A stretch of 45,437 nucleotides of DNA, from NCBI GenBank assembly GCA_019244745.1, contig JAFASF010000063.1:1-45437 (forward strand). The letters run 5' to 3'. The stretch's first letter is position 1. Each line of letters begins with the position of its first letter. Both the position numbers and the translations under genes were made by a program. Of the stretch, positions 8,480 to 16,420 are shown in pieces. The notes beneath the pieces were generated by a model. It was not told the DNA's origin and ran no database searches. It was given only the letters and a program-made list of their open reading frames with translations. This DNA comes from Solirubrobacterales bacterium. GTDB taxonomy: Bacteria; Actinomycetota; Thermoleophilia; Solirubrobacterales; Solirubrobacteraceae.

Positions 8480-9790
8480 ATGACTGAGAAGCGCTGGTCG
8501 GGGCGCCGATTGCACTTCGTGGGGATCGGAGGGGCTGGCATGAGCGGCCTCGCGCTCGTCGCCAAGGCGCTCGGCGCCGAGGTCACAGGTTCGGATCGGT
8601 CGGACTCCAGCTACACGGCGCGCCTTCGGGCGCACGGGATCGAGCCGGTGATTGGCCATCGCGCTGGGAACGTCCCCGCCGGCGCGGAGGTCGTCTATTC
8701 AACCGCGGTGCCGCCCGAGAACCCCGAGCGACGCGCGGGCGCCGAAAACGAGCTTCACCGCGCGGACCTCCTCGCGCAGATCGCGGTGCTGCGGCGCTGC
8801 CTGGCCGTGACGGGTACGCACGGAAAGACCACCACCGCCGGGATGGCCGTTCGCGCGCTCCGGGGATCCGGGCTCGATCCGTCCTACGTGATCGGCGGCG
8901 AGCTTCGCTGCACCGGCGCGAACGCGGGCTGGGGGCGAGGCGAATGGATCGTGATCGAAGCCGACGAGTCGGATCGATCGCTGTTGAAGCTCGAGCCCGA
9001 GATCGCCGTGCTCACGAACGCCGAGCTCGACCATCACGCAACCTACAGCTCGCGGCTCGAACTCGAAGATACGTTTCGCAGGTTCATGGCCGGCGCCCGT
9101 CGGACGGTCGTGTGGGACCGGCCGGACCTCCGAGCGCTGTGTCCTCCCGATTCCGTCGGCTACGACGCGCCGCACCCGCTGCTGTCGGCGCAGGGTTCAC
9201 GCTTTCAGTGGCACGGCGTCGACGTCGAGCTGAGCGTGCCCGGCGCCCACAACGCGATCAACGCCGCCGGCGCATTGACGGCCTCGGTCCTCGCGGGCGC
9301 GGACGGGGCCCGCGCGGCGGCCGCGCTCAGGGAGTTCGGTGGCGCGCGCCGACGGTTCGAGCGGCTGGGTGAGACCGCCGGCGGGGCGGTCGTGTACGAC
9401 GACTACGCCCACCATCCCACGGAGGTGGCAGTAGAGATCGCCGCCGCGCGCACCCTCGAGCCACGGCGCGTGATCGCGGTCTTCCAGCCCCACCTCTACT
9501 CTCGCACGAAAGCGCTGGCCAGAGAGTTCGGCGTCGCGCTCGCGACCGCAGATGTCTCCGCGGTGCTCGACGTGTATCCGGCACGCGAGCGACCCGAAGA
9601 CTTCCCCGGCGTCGACGGCCACCTGATAGCGGCGGCCACGGCCGACGCGGCCCGGGGACGGCTGGTCGGCTGGGTCCCCACATTCGAGGATGCCCGGCAC
9701 TTTCTGGACGCGCTCTTGCGGGGAGGGGACCTGTGCCTTCTGATGGGCGCGGGGGATATCGACGCGCTGGGGCGCTCGCTCGTCGGATGA
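8480..9790 (+). CDS. murC: UDP-MurNAc:L-alanine ligase MurC
   Basis: First of the Mur ligases, joining L-alanine to UDP-MurNAc in the cytoplasm. The 436 residues contain the N-terminal LHFVGIGGAGMSGLALV, YSTAVPPENPE, the P-loop VTGTHGKTTTAGM, the acidic block EADESDRSLL, NAELDHH, VYDDYAHHPTEV and FQPHLYSRTK, all diagnostic for MurC. The ATG lies 51 bases after murG. Normally murB follows or is fused; here no murB-like FAD domain is seen between murC and ftsQ. Confidence 0.95.
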   Translation: MTEKRWSGRRLHFVGIGGAGMSGLALVAKALGAEVTGSDRSDSSYTARLRAHGIEPVIGHRAGNVPAGAEVVYSTAVPPENPERRAGAENELHRADLLAQIAVLRRCLAVTGTHGKTTTAGMAVRALRGSGLDPSYVIGGELRCTGANAGWGRGEWIVIEADESDRSLLKLEPEIAVLTNAELDHHATYSSRLELEDTFRRFMAGARRTVVWDRPDLRALCPPDSVGYDAPHPLLSAQGSRFQWHGVDVELSVPGAHNAINAAGALTASVLAGADGARAAAALREFGGARRRFERLGETAGGAVVYDDYAHHPTEVAVEIAAARTLEPRRVIAVFQPHLYSRTKALAREFGVALATADVSAVLDVYPARERPEDFPGVDGHLIAAATADAARGRLVGWVPTFEDARHFLDALLRGGDLCLLMGAGDIDALGRSLVG

Positions 9791-9813
9791 GCGGATCGGT
9801 CCGGGTGGCCGTC

Positions 9814-9935
9814 TACGCTGGCCCCGCTCCCCCTCCGGCTTGAGGTAGGGGTCGCCCGAAGGGGGTCGAACCTTCAAGAGCGGGCCTCGCAGTCCGAGAT
9901 ATGCAAGTGACACAGAACCAGGACGCCCAACTCGC
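9814..9935 (+). promoter_or_regulatory. Structured region upstream of ftsQ with TACGCT hexamer
   Basis: The 145-base gap between murC and ftsQ holds TACGCT (9814-9819), a possible -10 box, followed by nested inverted repeats: 9820-9829 with 9878-9886 (one bulge), 9839-9846 with 9870-9878 (one bulge), and a tight CCC-GAA-GGG hairpin at 9855-9863. The outer arm begins right after the hexamer, so it may be only partly transcribed if this promoter is used. With read-through from murC the whole element would be in the mRNA. Function unknown; it matches no riboswitch class I can recognise. Confidence 0.35.
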
Positions 9936-9939
9936 ATGA
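9901..9939 (+). CDS. Possible 12-codon upstream ORF overlapping the ftsQ start
   Basis: An ATG at 9901 opens a 12-residue frame (MQVTQNQDAQLA) whose TGA (9937-9939) overlaps the ftsQ ATG (9936-9938) in the same ATGA arrangement used by the real gene pairs of this cluster. No strong ribosome binding site precedes it. It could couple ftsQ translation to a short peptide, or it could be chance. Rated low. Confidence 0.25.
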   Translation: MQVTQNQDAQLA

Positions 9940-10892
9940 TCGCCGAAGGCCTGCTCGGCAGGCTTCGAGCGAAGGACGCACGACGCCGGGGCCGTGGAGC
10001 GGTGGCCAGCCGCCCGGGCGACCGCGATCGAGTCAGGAGCCGCGCCCGAAGCGGCCGCCGCCGAGTCGGACGGCGCGCCCGGCTCTCGCTCCTTTGCCTG
10101 GCGGTTCTCGTGGCGCTGCTCGGCGCCGGTTGGTTGTGGTTCCGCGACTCCTCGCTGGTGGCCGTCGACCATGTGACCGTGACCGGACAGACAGGGCTCG
10201 ATTCCGGGCAGATCCGGGCGGCGTTGGTCGCGGCCGCTCGGAGCATGACGACGCTCGATGTGCGCACGGGCCGGCTTCGAACGGCTGTGGCCCCCTACCC
10301 GGTCGTCCGAGACCTGAGGGTGAGCGCCGAATTCCCGCACGGGATGCGGATCGAGGTGATCGAGCGGTCTCCGGTCGGGGCGGTGCTCGTCGGTGGCCGC
10401 AGTATTGCGGTGGCCGGCGACGGCACATTCCTGTACGACGTTCCCGTGTCGTCGAGCCTGCCAATGATCCCGCTGCCGGTCCCGCCGGGCGGCAAACGGG
10501 TGACCGACGCGAAGGTAGGCGAGGAGATTGCCTTGCTCGCAGCGGCACCCCAGCCGCTGCTGGCGAAGGTGAGCCAGGTGACCACGGACGGCCCGCACGG
10601 GCTCGTCGCTCAGATCCGCGGCGGGCCGAGCGTCTACTTCGGCGCGGCCAGCCAGCTCGAGGCAAAGTGGGTGTCGGCCGAGGCGGTGCTCGCGGATCCA
10701 GGATCCGCGGGCGCGCAGTACATCGACGTGACCGATCCGCAGCGTCCGGTCGCCGGAACGGCTACCGCCCAGTCGCCGACGTCCGCCGCAGCAGCGGCAA
10801 GTTCGCAGTCGCCGGCATCCCCAGGGGGAGCGGGCTCGTCGCAGTCAACGGCGTCCGGCTCGACTGGTTCTGCCGGCGTCGGCGGGGGCTAA
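9936..10892 (+). CDS. ftsQ: Cell division protein FtsQ/DivIB (POTRA domain) with Ser/Ala/Gly tail
   Basis: Bitopic membrane protein of the divisome. The 318 residues comprise a basic cytoplasmic N-terminus of about 45 residues, one transmembrane segment (LSLLCLAVLVALLGAGWLWF), the POTRA domain starting VAVDHVTVTGQTGLDSGQIRAAL with VVRDLRVSAEFPHGMRIEVIERSPVGAV, and the beta domain ending at YIDVTDPQRPVAG. The family homology stops there. About 50 further residues are almost only Ser, Ala, Gly, Thr, Gln and Pro, an exported low-complexity tail not usual for FtsQ. The position before ftsZ fits the assignment. Confidence 0.88.
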   Translation: MIAEGLLGRLRAKDARRRGRGAVASRPGDRDRVRSRARSGRRRVGRRARLSLLCLAVLVALLGAGWLWFRDSSLVAVDHVTVTGQTGLDSGQIRAALVAAARSMTTLDVRTGRLRTAVAPYPVVRDLRVSAEFPHGMRIEVIERSPVGAVLVGGRSIAVAGDGTFLYDVPVSSSLPMIPLPVPPGGKRVTDAKVGEEIALLAAAPQPLLAKVSQVTTDGPHGLVAQIRGGPSVYFGAASQLEAKWVSAEAVLADPGSAGAQYIDVTDPQRPVAGTATAQSPTSAAAAASSQSPASPGGAGSSQSTASGSTGSAGVGGG

Positions 10893-10895
10893 CCC

Positions 10896-10910
10896 TCAAC
10901 TAGAGGTTGA
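10896..10910. other. Short palindrome between ftsQ and ftsZ
   Basis: TCAAC-TAGAG-GTTGA begins 3 bases after the ftsQ stop. It could be a small hairpin or a binding site of a dimeric regulator. No T-run follows, so it is not a classical terminator. Confidence 0.3.
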
Positions 10911-10988
10911 AGGTCCTAAAATCCCGAGTCTCGTGCTCCCGTCGAGAATTCCGGCTTCTGCAACGAGTGTTGCGAACGCAGGAAGACG

Positions 10989-11018
10989 TTGACTTAGCGC
11001 ATCACCAGCGCTTAACGT
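10989..11018 (+). promoter_or_regulatory. Candidate ftsZ promoter, TTGACT-18-TAACGT
   Basis: TTGACT (10989-10994) and TAACGT (11013-11018) are separated by 18 bases. This is the best two-box promoter in the window and would give ftsZ a leader of about 60 bases. It lies in a locally less GC-rich gap of 192 bases between ftsQ and ftsZ, which also has a second hexamer TAGATC near 11062. A separate promoter for ftsZ is common, since it is needed in higher amounts than its upstream neighbours. Confidence 0.5.
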
Positions 11019-11084
11019 GCGAAACTCCGCTCAGAGCGTTAGCCGAGAAAACACTCAACGCTAGATCGAGGGTCGGACGGGATC

Positions 11085-12170
11085 ATGGAAAGCGGCAGTT
11101 ACCTAGCAGTCATCAAGGTCGTCGGGGTCGGCGGCGGGGGCACCAACGCGGTAAACCGCATGGTCGATGCCGGCCTGCGCGGAGTCGAGTTCATCGCCTG
11201 CAACACGGACGCGCAGGCGCTCGCGATGTGCGACGCGGACATCAAGCTGAACATCGGCCACGAGCTCACGAAGGGTCTCGGGGCAGGCTCGAATCCCGAG
11301 ATCGGCCAGGGTGCGGCAGCCGAGTCGCGGGACGAGATCAAGGAGGCGCTGAAGGGGGCCGACATGGTGTTCGTCACCGCCGGAGAGGGCGGCGGCACCG
11401 GCACGGGCGCGGCGCCGGTGATCTCGGACATCGCCAAAAACGAGATCGGGGCGCTGACCGTGGGCGTGGTGACGAGACCGTTCGCCTTCGAAGGATCGCA
11501 GCGTGCCCGCCAGGCCCAGGAGGGGATCCAGCGCCTGCGCGAGGACGTCGACACGCTGATCGTGATCCCGAACGAGAAGTTGCTCGCGATCGTCGAGCGC
11601 CGCACCTCGATTCTCGACGCGTTTCGCGAGGCGGACAACGTCCTGCGCCAGGGCGTCCAGGGGATCACCGATCTGATCACGATCCCCGGCCTGATCAACC
11701 TCGACTTCGCCGACGTGCGCACGATCATGCACGAAGCCGGCAGCGCGCTGATGGGGATCGGCACGGCCGCCGGCGAGAACCGCTCCGCCGAGGCGGCCAA
11801 GGTCGCGATCTCGTCGCCGCTCCTGGAGGAGTCGGTGGAAGGGGCTACCGGAATCCTGCTCAACATCACCGGAGGCCACGACCTCGGGCTGTTCGAGGTC
11901 AACGAGGCGGCCGAGATCGTCCAGAGCGCCGCGGACGCCAACTCGAACATCATCTTCGGCGCGGTGATCGACGATTCGCTGGGCGACGAAGTCCGCGTCA
12001 CGGTGATCGCCACGGGCTTCGACCACGGTCACGCCCGCCCAACCACCGCCCGCGAGACCACGAGGCGCGCCCGGCGGGATCGCGACGTCACAATGGACGA
12101 CACTCAGCGCTCTTCGCTCGAGATTCGCGACGACGAGATCGACATTCCGGAGTTCTTGAAAGACAGGTGA
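11085..12170 (+). CDS. ftsZ: Cell division GTPase FtsZ
   Basis: Tubulin homologue forming the Z ring. The 361 residues begin with [18 protein letters not shown], followed by the tubulin signature [11 protein letters not shown], the T7 loop block [11 protein letters not shown], and [16 protein letters not shown] short linker of about 40 residues leads to the C-terminal peptide DIPEFLKDR, the docking site for membrane anchors and regulators. The usual actinobacterial followers (pgeF/ylmE/sepF) are not adjacent; the next gene encodes an unrelated exported protein, so the cluster ends here. Confidence 0.98.
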   Translation: MESGSYLAVIKVVGVGGGGTNAVNRMVDAGLRGVEFIACNTDAQALAMCDADIKLNIGHELTKGLGAGSNPEIGQGAAAESRDEIKEALKGADMVFVTAGEGGGTGTGAAPVISDIAKNEIGALTVGVVTRPFAFEGSQRARQAQEGIQRLREDVDTLIVIPNEKLLAIVERRTSILDAFREADNVLRQGVQGITDLITIPGLINLDFADVRTIMHEAGSALMGIGTAAGENRSAEAAKVAISSPLLEESVEGATGILLNITGGHDLGLFEVNEAAEIVQSAADANSNIIFGAVIDDSLGDEVRVTVIATGFDHGHARPTTARETTRRARRDRDVTMDDTQRSSLEIRDDEIDIPEFLKDR

Positions 12171-12243
12171 CGCGCCACGGCGCCGGCGCGGCCGGCGCCG
12201 CTCTGCGGGGTGCGGTGCGGTTCGGGCCCTCGAAAGGCCGCGA

Positions 12244-12329
12244 GGCCGGCCGTTGCCGGCGCCCGCGGCGCTCTTCGGGCGTCCGTGGGCCGGCCGCTGC
12301 CGGCGCCCGCGGCGCTCTTCGGGCGTCCG
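12244..12329. repeat. Tandem repeat, 2 x 42 bp with period 44
   Basis: Copies at 12244-12285 and 12288-12329 differ at one base. They lie in the 189-base gap after ftsZ, which also has GGCGCCGGC-rich palindromic DNA at 12179-12200. The GC-rich arms could fold and act as a terminator or processing site for ftsZ mRNA. No coding role is seen. Confidence 0.8.
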
Positions 12330-12346
12330 ACGTCCTGGCGCAACCT

Positions 12347-12352
12347 TAGGCT
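12347..12352 (+). promoter_or_regulatory. TAGGCT hexamer, likely -10 box of leaderless gene
   Basis: TAGGCT ends 7 bases before the ATG at 12360. It supports that start over the upstream open frame to 12210, which runs through repeat DNA. Confidence 0.45.
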
Positions 12353-12359
12353 GGCGGCG

Positions 12360-14375
12360 ATGTTTCTAGCTTGCGTCAGACCGGCGAGCGACAGGGAATC
12401 GGGTCCACGGGCGGGCAGCCCGCGTGCGCGCACGGCGTTCCGTGCCGCCGCGATCGTGGTGGCCCTGCTCCTCCTGCCCGCCGGCAGCGCGCTCGCCCAG
12501 CCCACCCCCGCGCCGCCGGGAGTCATCGACGGCCCGAGCGCCGGCATCGTAGGTCTGTCGGGCATGTCGATCGCCCGCGACGGGAGCGGGGGGCTCGCGT
12601 ACGTCAAGCAGGTGGCGGGCGTGGCGCACGTGTTCGTCTCGCGGTTGATCGGAGGGGTGTTCCAGACCCCGCAAGAGGTCGACGCGACCCTCGCGGGCGC
12701 CTCCTCTCAGCCGGTAATCGCCGGCGGAGACGGCGGCGTGCTGCTGGTCGCATTCATCAACTCCGGCGGCCTGTACATCGCGCAAACCGGGGGACCGTCG
12801 ACTCCGTTCTCCCCGCCGGCGCCGATCGCCGGCGGCGCGAGCAACCCGTCCCTGGAAATGTCGAACTTCGGCAAGGCGTATCTCGCCTTCACGGTGGCCG
12901 ACGGCGCCGGCCACGACGTGCGGGCGGCCTACTACTACCAGGGAAGATGGGCGCTCGAGTCCGCTCCCCTGAACGCGGTGCCCGGAGATGAGGCCGGGAC
13001 GGGCAGCGGTCGCCCCGCGGTGGCGGCAGCGGGCGATGGTGTGGGGATCGTGGTGTGGGGCGAGGGTGGGCGCGTCTACTCGCGCCGCGTCTGGGGCACC
13101 TCTCCGAGCATCGTCTTCGGCCAGGCCGACGGCCCGCTCCCCGGCTGCACCGAGGGCTCGGCCGATGATCCGGTGGTCGGGGCCGGCGGCGACTCATCGT
13201 GGGTCGGAGTGGCATTCCACGAGGTGCTCCGGTGCGGCTCCGTGCAGGAGCAACGGGTGCTGATGAACCGCTGGCAAGGGTCGATCTACGATGGCCTGAC
13301 CCAGCCGGACGGGCTGGGCTCCTCCGCGGCGGACGGCGCCGATCAGCCGGAGATCTTGATGAACGAGTACGGCCGGGGTTACGTCACCTCCGCCCGGATC
13401 ACGTCCCACCTACTTTTCGGGACCGTGCTCGGCACCGACGGAGGCAGCGGCGGGCTTCTGCTGGCCGACGACTCCGGACTGCCTCAGGCCAGCCCGCCGT
13501 TCGGCGTTCCCGCGGCGGCCGGGCTTTCCTCGGAGATGATCGCCTGGCAGCAGGATCCAGGAACGGCTGGTTTGCCCGAGATCCGGCTTCGGTACGCGCC
13601 GGGCGGCGGCCCGCTCGGCCCCGACGTGGTCCTGTCGGCGCCCGCGCAGGGGCCCACGGCGGCCGCCAACGGGCTAGCCGCGGGCGGCGACGTCGATGGC
13701 GACGCCGCGGTCGCGTGGGTGCAAGGCTCGGGGGCCGCGTCCCTGATCGTCGCCGACCAGCTCTACCAGCCGCCGGGTTCGGCCAGCCCGGTGCATGCCT
13801 CGGCGTATGCGCGCACGCTTCAACCACGGCTGGCGTGGTCGCCGGCGCCCGCCCGCTGGGGGCCTTTGCGCTACCTGGTGTCCGTGGACGGCGCCCCGGT
13901 CGCCCAAACGCTCGCCACCTCCCTGACCGCTCCGGCGCCGCTGACCAACGGCCGCCACTCCTGGCGGGTGACCGCGATCAACCCGGCGGGCGTGCAGCAC
14001 ACGGGCGAGTCCGGCTCGGTGTTCGTGGACACGGTCCGACCAACCGTCCGCTTCTCGCTCTCCGGCAAGCGCCAGGTCGGCGCGTCGCTGCACGTGTATG
14101 TCTCGGCACGCGACCTCCCGCCGCTCGGGCTGCCGGCGGCCGCCGCCTCCGGAATCGCGAGCGTGACGCTGAAGTGGGGCGACCGGACCATCGTGCCGCT
14201 CAAACCCGGCCAGCACCGAAGCGCTCACGCCTACCGCCGCGCCGGCCGCTACCGGATCACCGTGGTCGCGGTCGACCGCGCCGGAAACTCCACCACGGCC
14301 ATCCTCCGCATCAAGCTGACGCCCCCGCCACCGGCCCCGCCCAAACGTCCCCCAGCGCGCCGCAAGGGAACCTGA
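12360..14375 (+). CDS. Exported beta-propeller-like protein with C-terminal Ig-like domains
   Basis: Unrecognised family, 671 residues. A Sec signal is clear: a basic N-terminus, hydrophobic FRAAAIVVALLLLPAG, and cleavage after ALA before QPTPAPP. Residues of about 50-480 are a run of Gly/Ala-rich strands with recurring phrases such as GGGSNPSL, GRPAVAAAGDGVGIVVW and DDPVVGAGGDSSWVGVAF, resembling blades of a beta-propeller. The C-terminal part reads like a fibronectin or Ig-like domain (YLVSVDGAPVAQT ... GRHSWRVTAINPAG) followed by a PKD-like strand set (RYRITVVAVDRAGNST). It ends in a Pro/Arg/Lys-rich tail. Two bases separate it from the glycoside hydrolase gene, so they probably share an mRNA and act outside the cell. 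The substrate is unknown. Confidence 0.75.
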   Translation: MFLACVRPASDRESGPRAGSPRARTAFRAAAIVVALLLLPAGSALAQPTPAPPGVIDGPSAGIVGLSGMSIARDGSGGLAYVKQVAGVAHVFVSRLIGGVFQTPQEVDATLAGASSQPVIAGGDGGVLLVAFINSGGLYIAQTGGPSTPFSPPAPIAGGASNPSLEMSNFGKAYLAFTVADGAGHDVRAAYYYQGRWALESAPLNAVPGDEAGTGSGRPAVAAAGDGVGIVVWGEGGRVYSRRVWGTSPSIVFGQADGPLPGCTEGSADDPVVGAGGDSSWVGVAFHEVLRCGSVQEQRVLMNRWQGSIYDGLTQPDGLGSSAADGADQPEILMNEYGRGYVTSARITSHLLFGTVLGTDGGSGGLLLADDSGLPQASPPFGVPAAAGLSSEMIAWQQDPGTAGLPEIRLRYAPGGGPLGPDVVLSAPAQGPTAAANGLAAGGDVDGDAAVAWVQGSGAASLIVADQLYQPPGSASPVHASAYARTLQPRLAWSPAPARWGPLRYLVSVDGAPVAQTLATSLTAPAPLTNGRHSWRVTAINPAGVQHTGESGSVFVDTVRPTVRFSLSGKRQVGASLHVYVSARDLPPLGLPAAAASGIASVTLKWGDRTIVPLKPGQHRSAHAYRRAGRYRITVVAVDRAGNSTTAILRIKLTPPPPAPPKRPPARRKGT

Positions 14376-14377
14376 CG

Positions 14378-16315
14378 GTGCTCGCTCGTCCGCCGAGAGT
14401 CTTACTTGACGTCTCGCTGCCGGGCGTGCTGTTGGGGCTCGCGCTGCTCCTGACGATCCCCGGCACGGCATCGGCGCAGGGCCCTGGCTACGCGCCGTCG
14501 CCGCCGACCAAGGGGGCGCTCTACACCGACGGTCAGACCGGCCGCTACCTGCTCGGCGGCACGTGGCTCTATCGAGCCGATCCCGGCGACGCCGGCGTCG
14601 CGCAGGGCTGGTGGCGCGGGGCCGCCGCGACCGTCGGGTGGTCTCCGGTCAGCGTGCCCAACGCGTACAACACGGGAGACTTTTCCAGCACCAGCATGAC
14701 CGGGTCAGTCGGCTGGTACCGGAGAGACTTCACCGTTCCGACCGGCGCATTCTCGCCCTCGGTCCCGAACAGGTTCAGGAAGTGGATCATCCGCTTCGAC
14801 TCGGTCAACTACGCCGCGACGATATGGCTGAACGGGCACCGGATCGGGTCCCACGCCGGCGCTTACCTGCCGTTCGAGTTCGATCTGAACGGGCTGCGGC
14901 CCGGCGTGAACCGGCTCCTCGTCCGGGTCGACGACCGCCGGGGGCTGGGGGATCTGCCCCCCGGACCGGGCGGAGGCTGGTGGAACTTCGGCGGCCTTCT
15001 GCAGGAGGTGTACCTGCGCGCGGTCCAGCGCGCCGACCTCACGCAGGTCGTCGTTCGACCGCTGCTGGCATGCCGCACTTGCGCCGCGACGATCCAGGAG
15101 ACCGCGCTCGTTCGCAACGTCACCGGACAGCGCCAGGCGGTGCGGCTCACCGCTCGCTTCGGGGCGGCGCGACTCGACTTCGGCTCCGCGACGATCGCTC
15201 CCCACGCCACCTGGACCGCGCAGGCCCGAGCGCGCCTCTCCCACCCGCGCCTCTGGTCGCCGGATGACCCCGCGCTCTACCGTGCCACCTCGACGTTGTC
15301 GGACTCGAACGGCCGCCCGATCGGCGGCTATGTGAGCCTCAGCGGAATCCGGAGCATCGAGGTCACCTCGGGCGGACGGCTCGAGCTGAACGGCAGGCTC
15401 CTGAACCTCCGCGGGGTCAACCTCCACGAGCAGAACATCAACCACGGAGCAGCGCTCGACCAGGCCGATGACCGCAACCTGATCGGCTGGGTTCGGTCGC
15501 TGGGAGCCACCTTGATCCGAGCGCACTACCCGCTCAACCCGGAGATCGAGGAGATGGCCGACCGCGACGGGATCCTGCTCTGGTCGGAGGTTCCCGTCTA
15601 CCAGGTCGGCAACGCATACCTGAACCAGCCGGGCTGGAAGGCGCGTGCCTACGCTCTGCTGCAGACCAATATCACGACCAACGAGAACCATCCGTCGGTG
15701 CTGCTTTGGAGCATCGCGAACGAGTTGCCCACCCCGCCGGGCGCGGCGGAGGGAGCCTATATCGCGGGTGCGGCCGCGCTCGCTCGCCGCCTGGACCCCA
15801 CCCGACCCGTGGCCATGGCGATCAGCGACTGGCCGGGGGTCTCGTGCCAGTCGGCGTACGCCCCGCTCGACGTGATCGGCTTCAACGACTACTTCGGATG
15901 GTTCGACGCGGGCGGTGGCTCGACCGATGATCGCGACGCGCTCGGTCCTTTCCTGGACAGCTTCCGCGCCTGCTACCCCACCAAGGCGCTGATGGTCACC
16001 GAGTTTGGTTTCGAGGCCAACCGGCACGGTCCCGTCGAGGAGCGCGGGACCTATGAATTTCAGTCCAACTCGGTCGCCTACCACCTGGGGGTGTTCGCGA
16101 CCAAGTCGTGGCTGTCGGGCGCCATCTACTTCGCGCTGCAGGACTTCGCCGCTCGGCCGGGGTGGGGCGGAGGCGATCCATGGCCGGATCCACCGTTCGT
16201 GCAAAAGGGCCTGGTCGACCTCTCCGGCAACCCCAGGCCGGCGTTCAGCGTCGTCTCGGCCATCTACCACTCCACGATTCAGGTCGCGCCCGCCCACCCG
16301 TCTCGGTCGCTTTAG
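14378..16315 (+). CDS. Exported glycoside hydrolase family 2 (beta-glucuronidase/beta-galactosidase-like)
   Basis: The 645 residues start at a GTG two bases after the previous stop, with AAGGGA as a possible ribosome binding site. An N-terminal signal (VLLGLALLLTIPGTASA) precedes the family 2 jelly-roll sugar-binding domain (VGWYRRDFTVP, FDSVNYAATIWLNGHRIG, HAGAYLPFEFDL), an Ig-like middle domain (LSHPRLWSPDDPALYR) and the TIM barrel (LRGVNLHEQN, IRAHYPLNPEIEEMADRDGILLWSE). The acid/base is Glu449 in LLWSIANE and the likely nucleophile is Glu542 in MVTEFGFEA, where family 2 enzymes carry them. The substrate cannot be told from sequence. It is secreted, whereas many family 2 enzymes are cytoplasmic. 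Confidence 0.9.
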   Translation: MLARPPRVLLDVSLPGVLLGLALLLTIPGTASAQGPGYAPSPPTKGALYTDGQTGRYLLGGTWLYRADPGDAGVAQGWWRGAAATVGWSPVSVPNAYNTGDFSSTSMTGSVGWYRRDFTVPTGAFSPSVPNRFRKWIIRFDSVNYAATIWLNGHRIGSHAGAYLPFEFDLNGLRPGVNRLLVRVDDRRGLGDLPPGPGGGWWNFGGLLQEVYLRAVQRADLTQVVVRPLLACRTCAATIQETALVRNVTGQRQAVRLTARFGAARLDFGSATIAPHATWTAQARARLSHPRLWSPDDPALYRATSTLSDSNGRPIGGYVSLSGIRSIEVTSGGRLELNGRLLNLRGVNLHEQNINHGAALDQADDRNLIGWVRSLGATLIRAHYPLNPEIEEMADRDGILLWSEVPVYQVGNAYLNQPGWKARAYALLQTNITTNENHPSVLLWSIANELPTPPGAAEGAYIAGAAALARRLDPTRPVAMAISDWPGVSCQSAYAPLDVIGFNDYFGWFDAGGGSTDDRDALGPFLDSFRACYPTKALMVTEFGFEANRHGPVEERGTYEFQSNSVAYHLGVFATKSWLSGAIYFALQDFAARPGWGGGDPWPDPPFVQKGLVDLSGNPRPAFSVVSAIYHSTIQVAPAHPSRSL

Positions 16316-16319
16316 GGAC

Positions 16320-16386
16320 CACCTCGATAGGAGGTGCGTCCCGCCTCGCTCGCCCAAACCGGGCAATGCTCCGCAGGCTGGGACGC
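16320..16386. terminator. Hairpins after the glycoside hydrolase gene, possible terminator
   Basis: CACCTC-GATAG-GAGGTG (16320-16336) starts 4 bases after the stop. A second inverted repeat pairs GCGTCCC (16336-16342) with GGGACGC (16380-16386). No T-run follows. The location between unrelated genes fits a terminator, but intrinsic function is unproven. Confidence 0.4.
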
Positions 16387-16406
16387 GGGGCCGCTGTGGC
16401 GAGCGC

Positions 16407-16412
16407 TAACGT
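16407..16412 (+). promoter_or_regulatory. TAACGT hexamer, likely -10 box of gcvT
   Basis: TAACGT ends 8 bases before the GTG at 16421. With so short a leader there is no room for a glycine riboswitch, which often controls gcv operons. Confidence 0.45.
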
Positions 16413-16420
16413 GGTGCGGC

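Noticed and set aside
9848-9880. tRNA-like T-arm (GAAGG, GGTCGAA, CCTTC) before ftsQ
   Set aside because: No matching acceptor, D or anticodon arms could be built around it, so it is not a tRNA gene.
16316-16420. Glycine riboswitch before the gcv operon
   Set aside because: The likely -10 box lies 8 bases before gcvT and the gap shows only hairpins that fit a terminator; no tandem glycine-aptamer pattern is seen.
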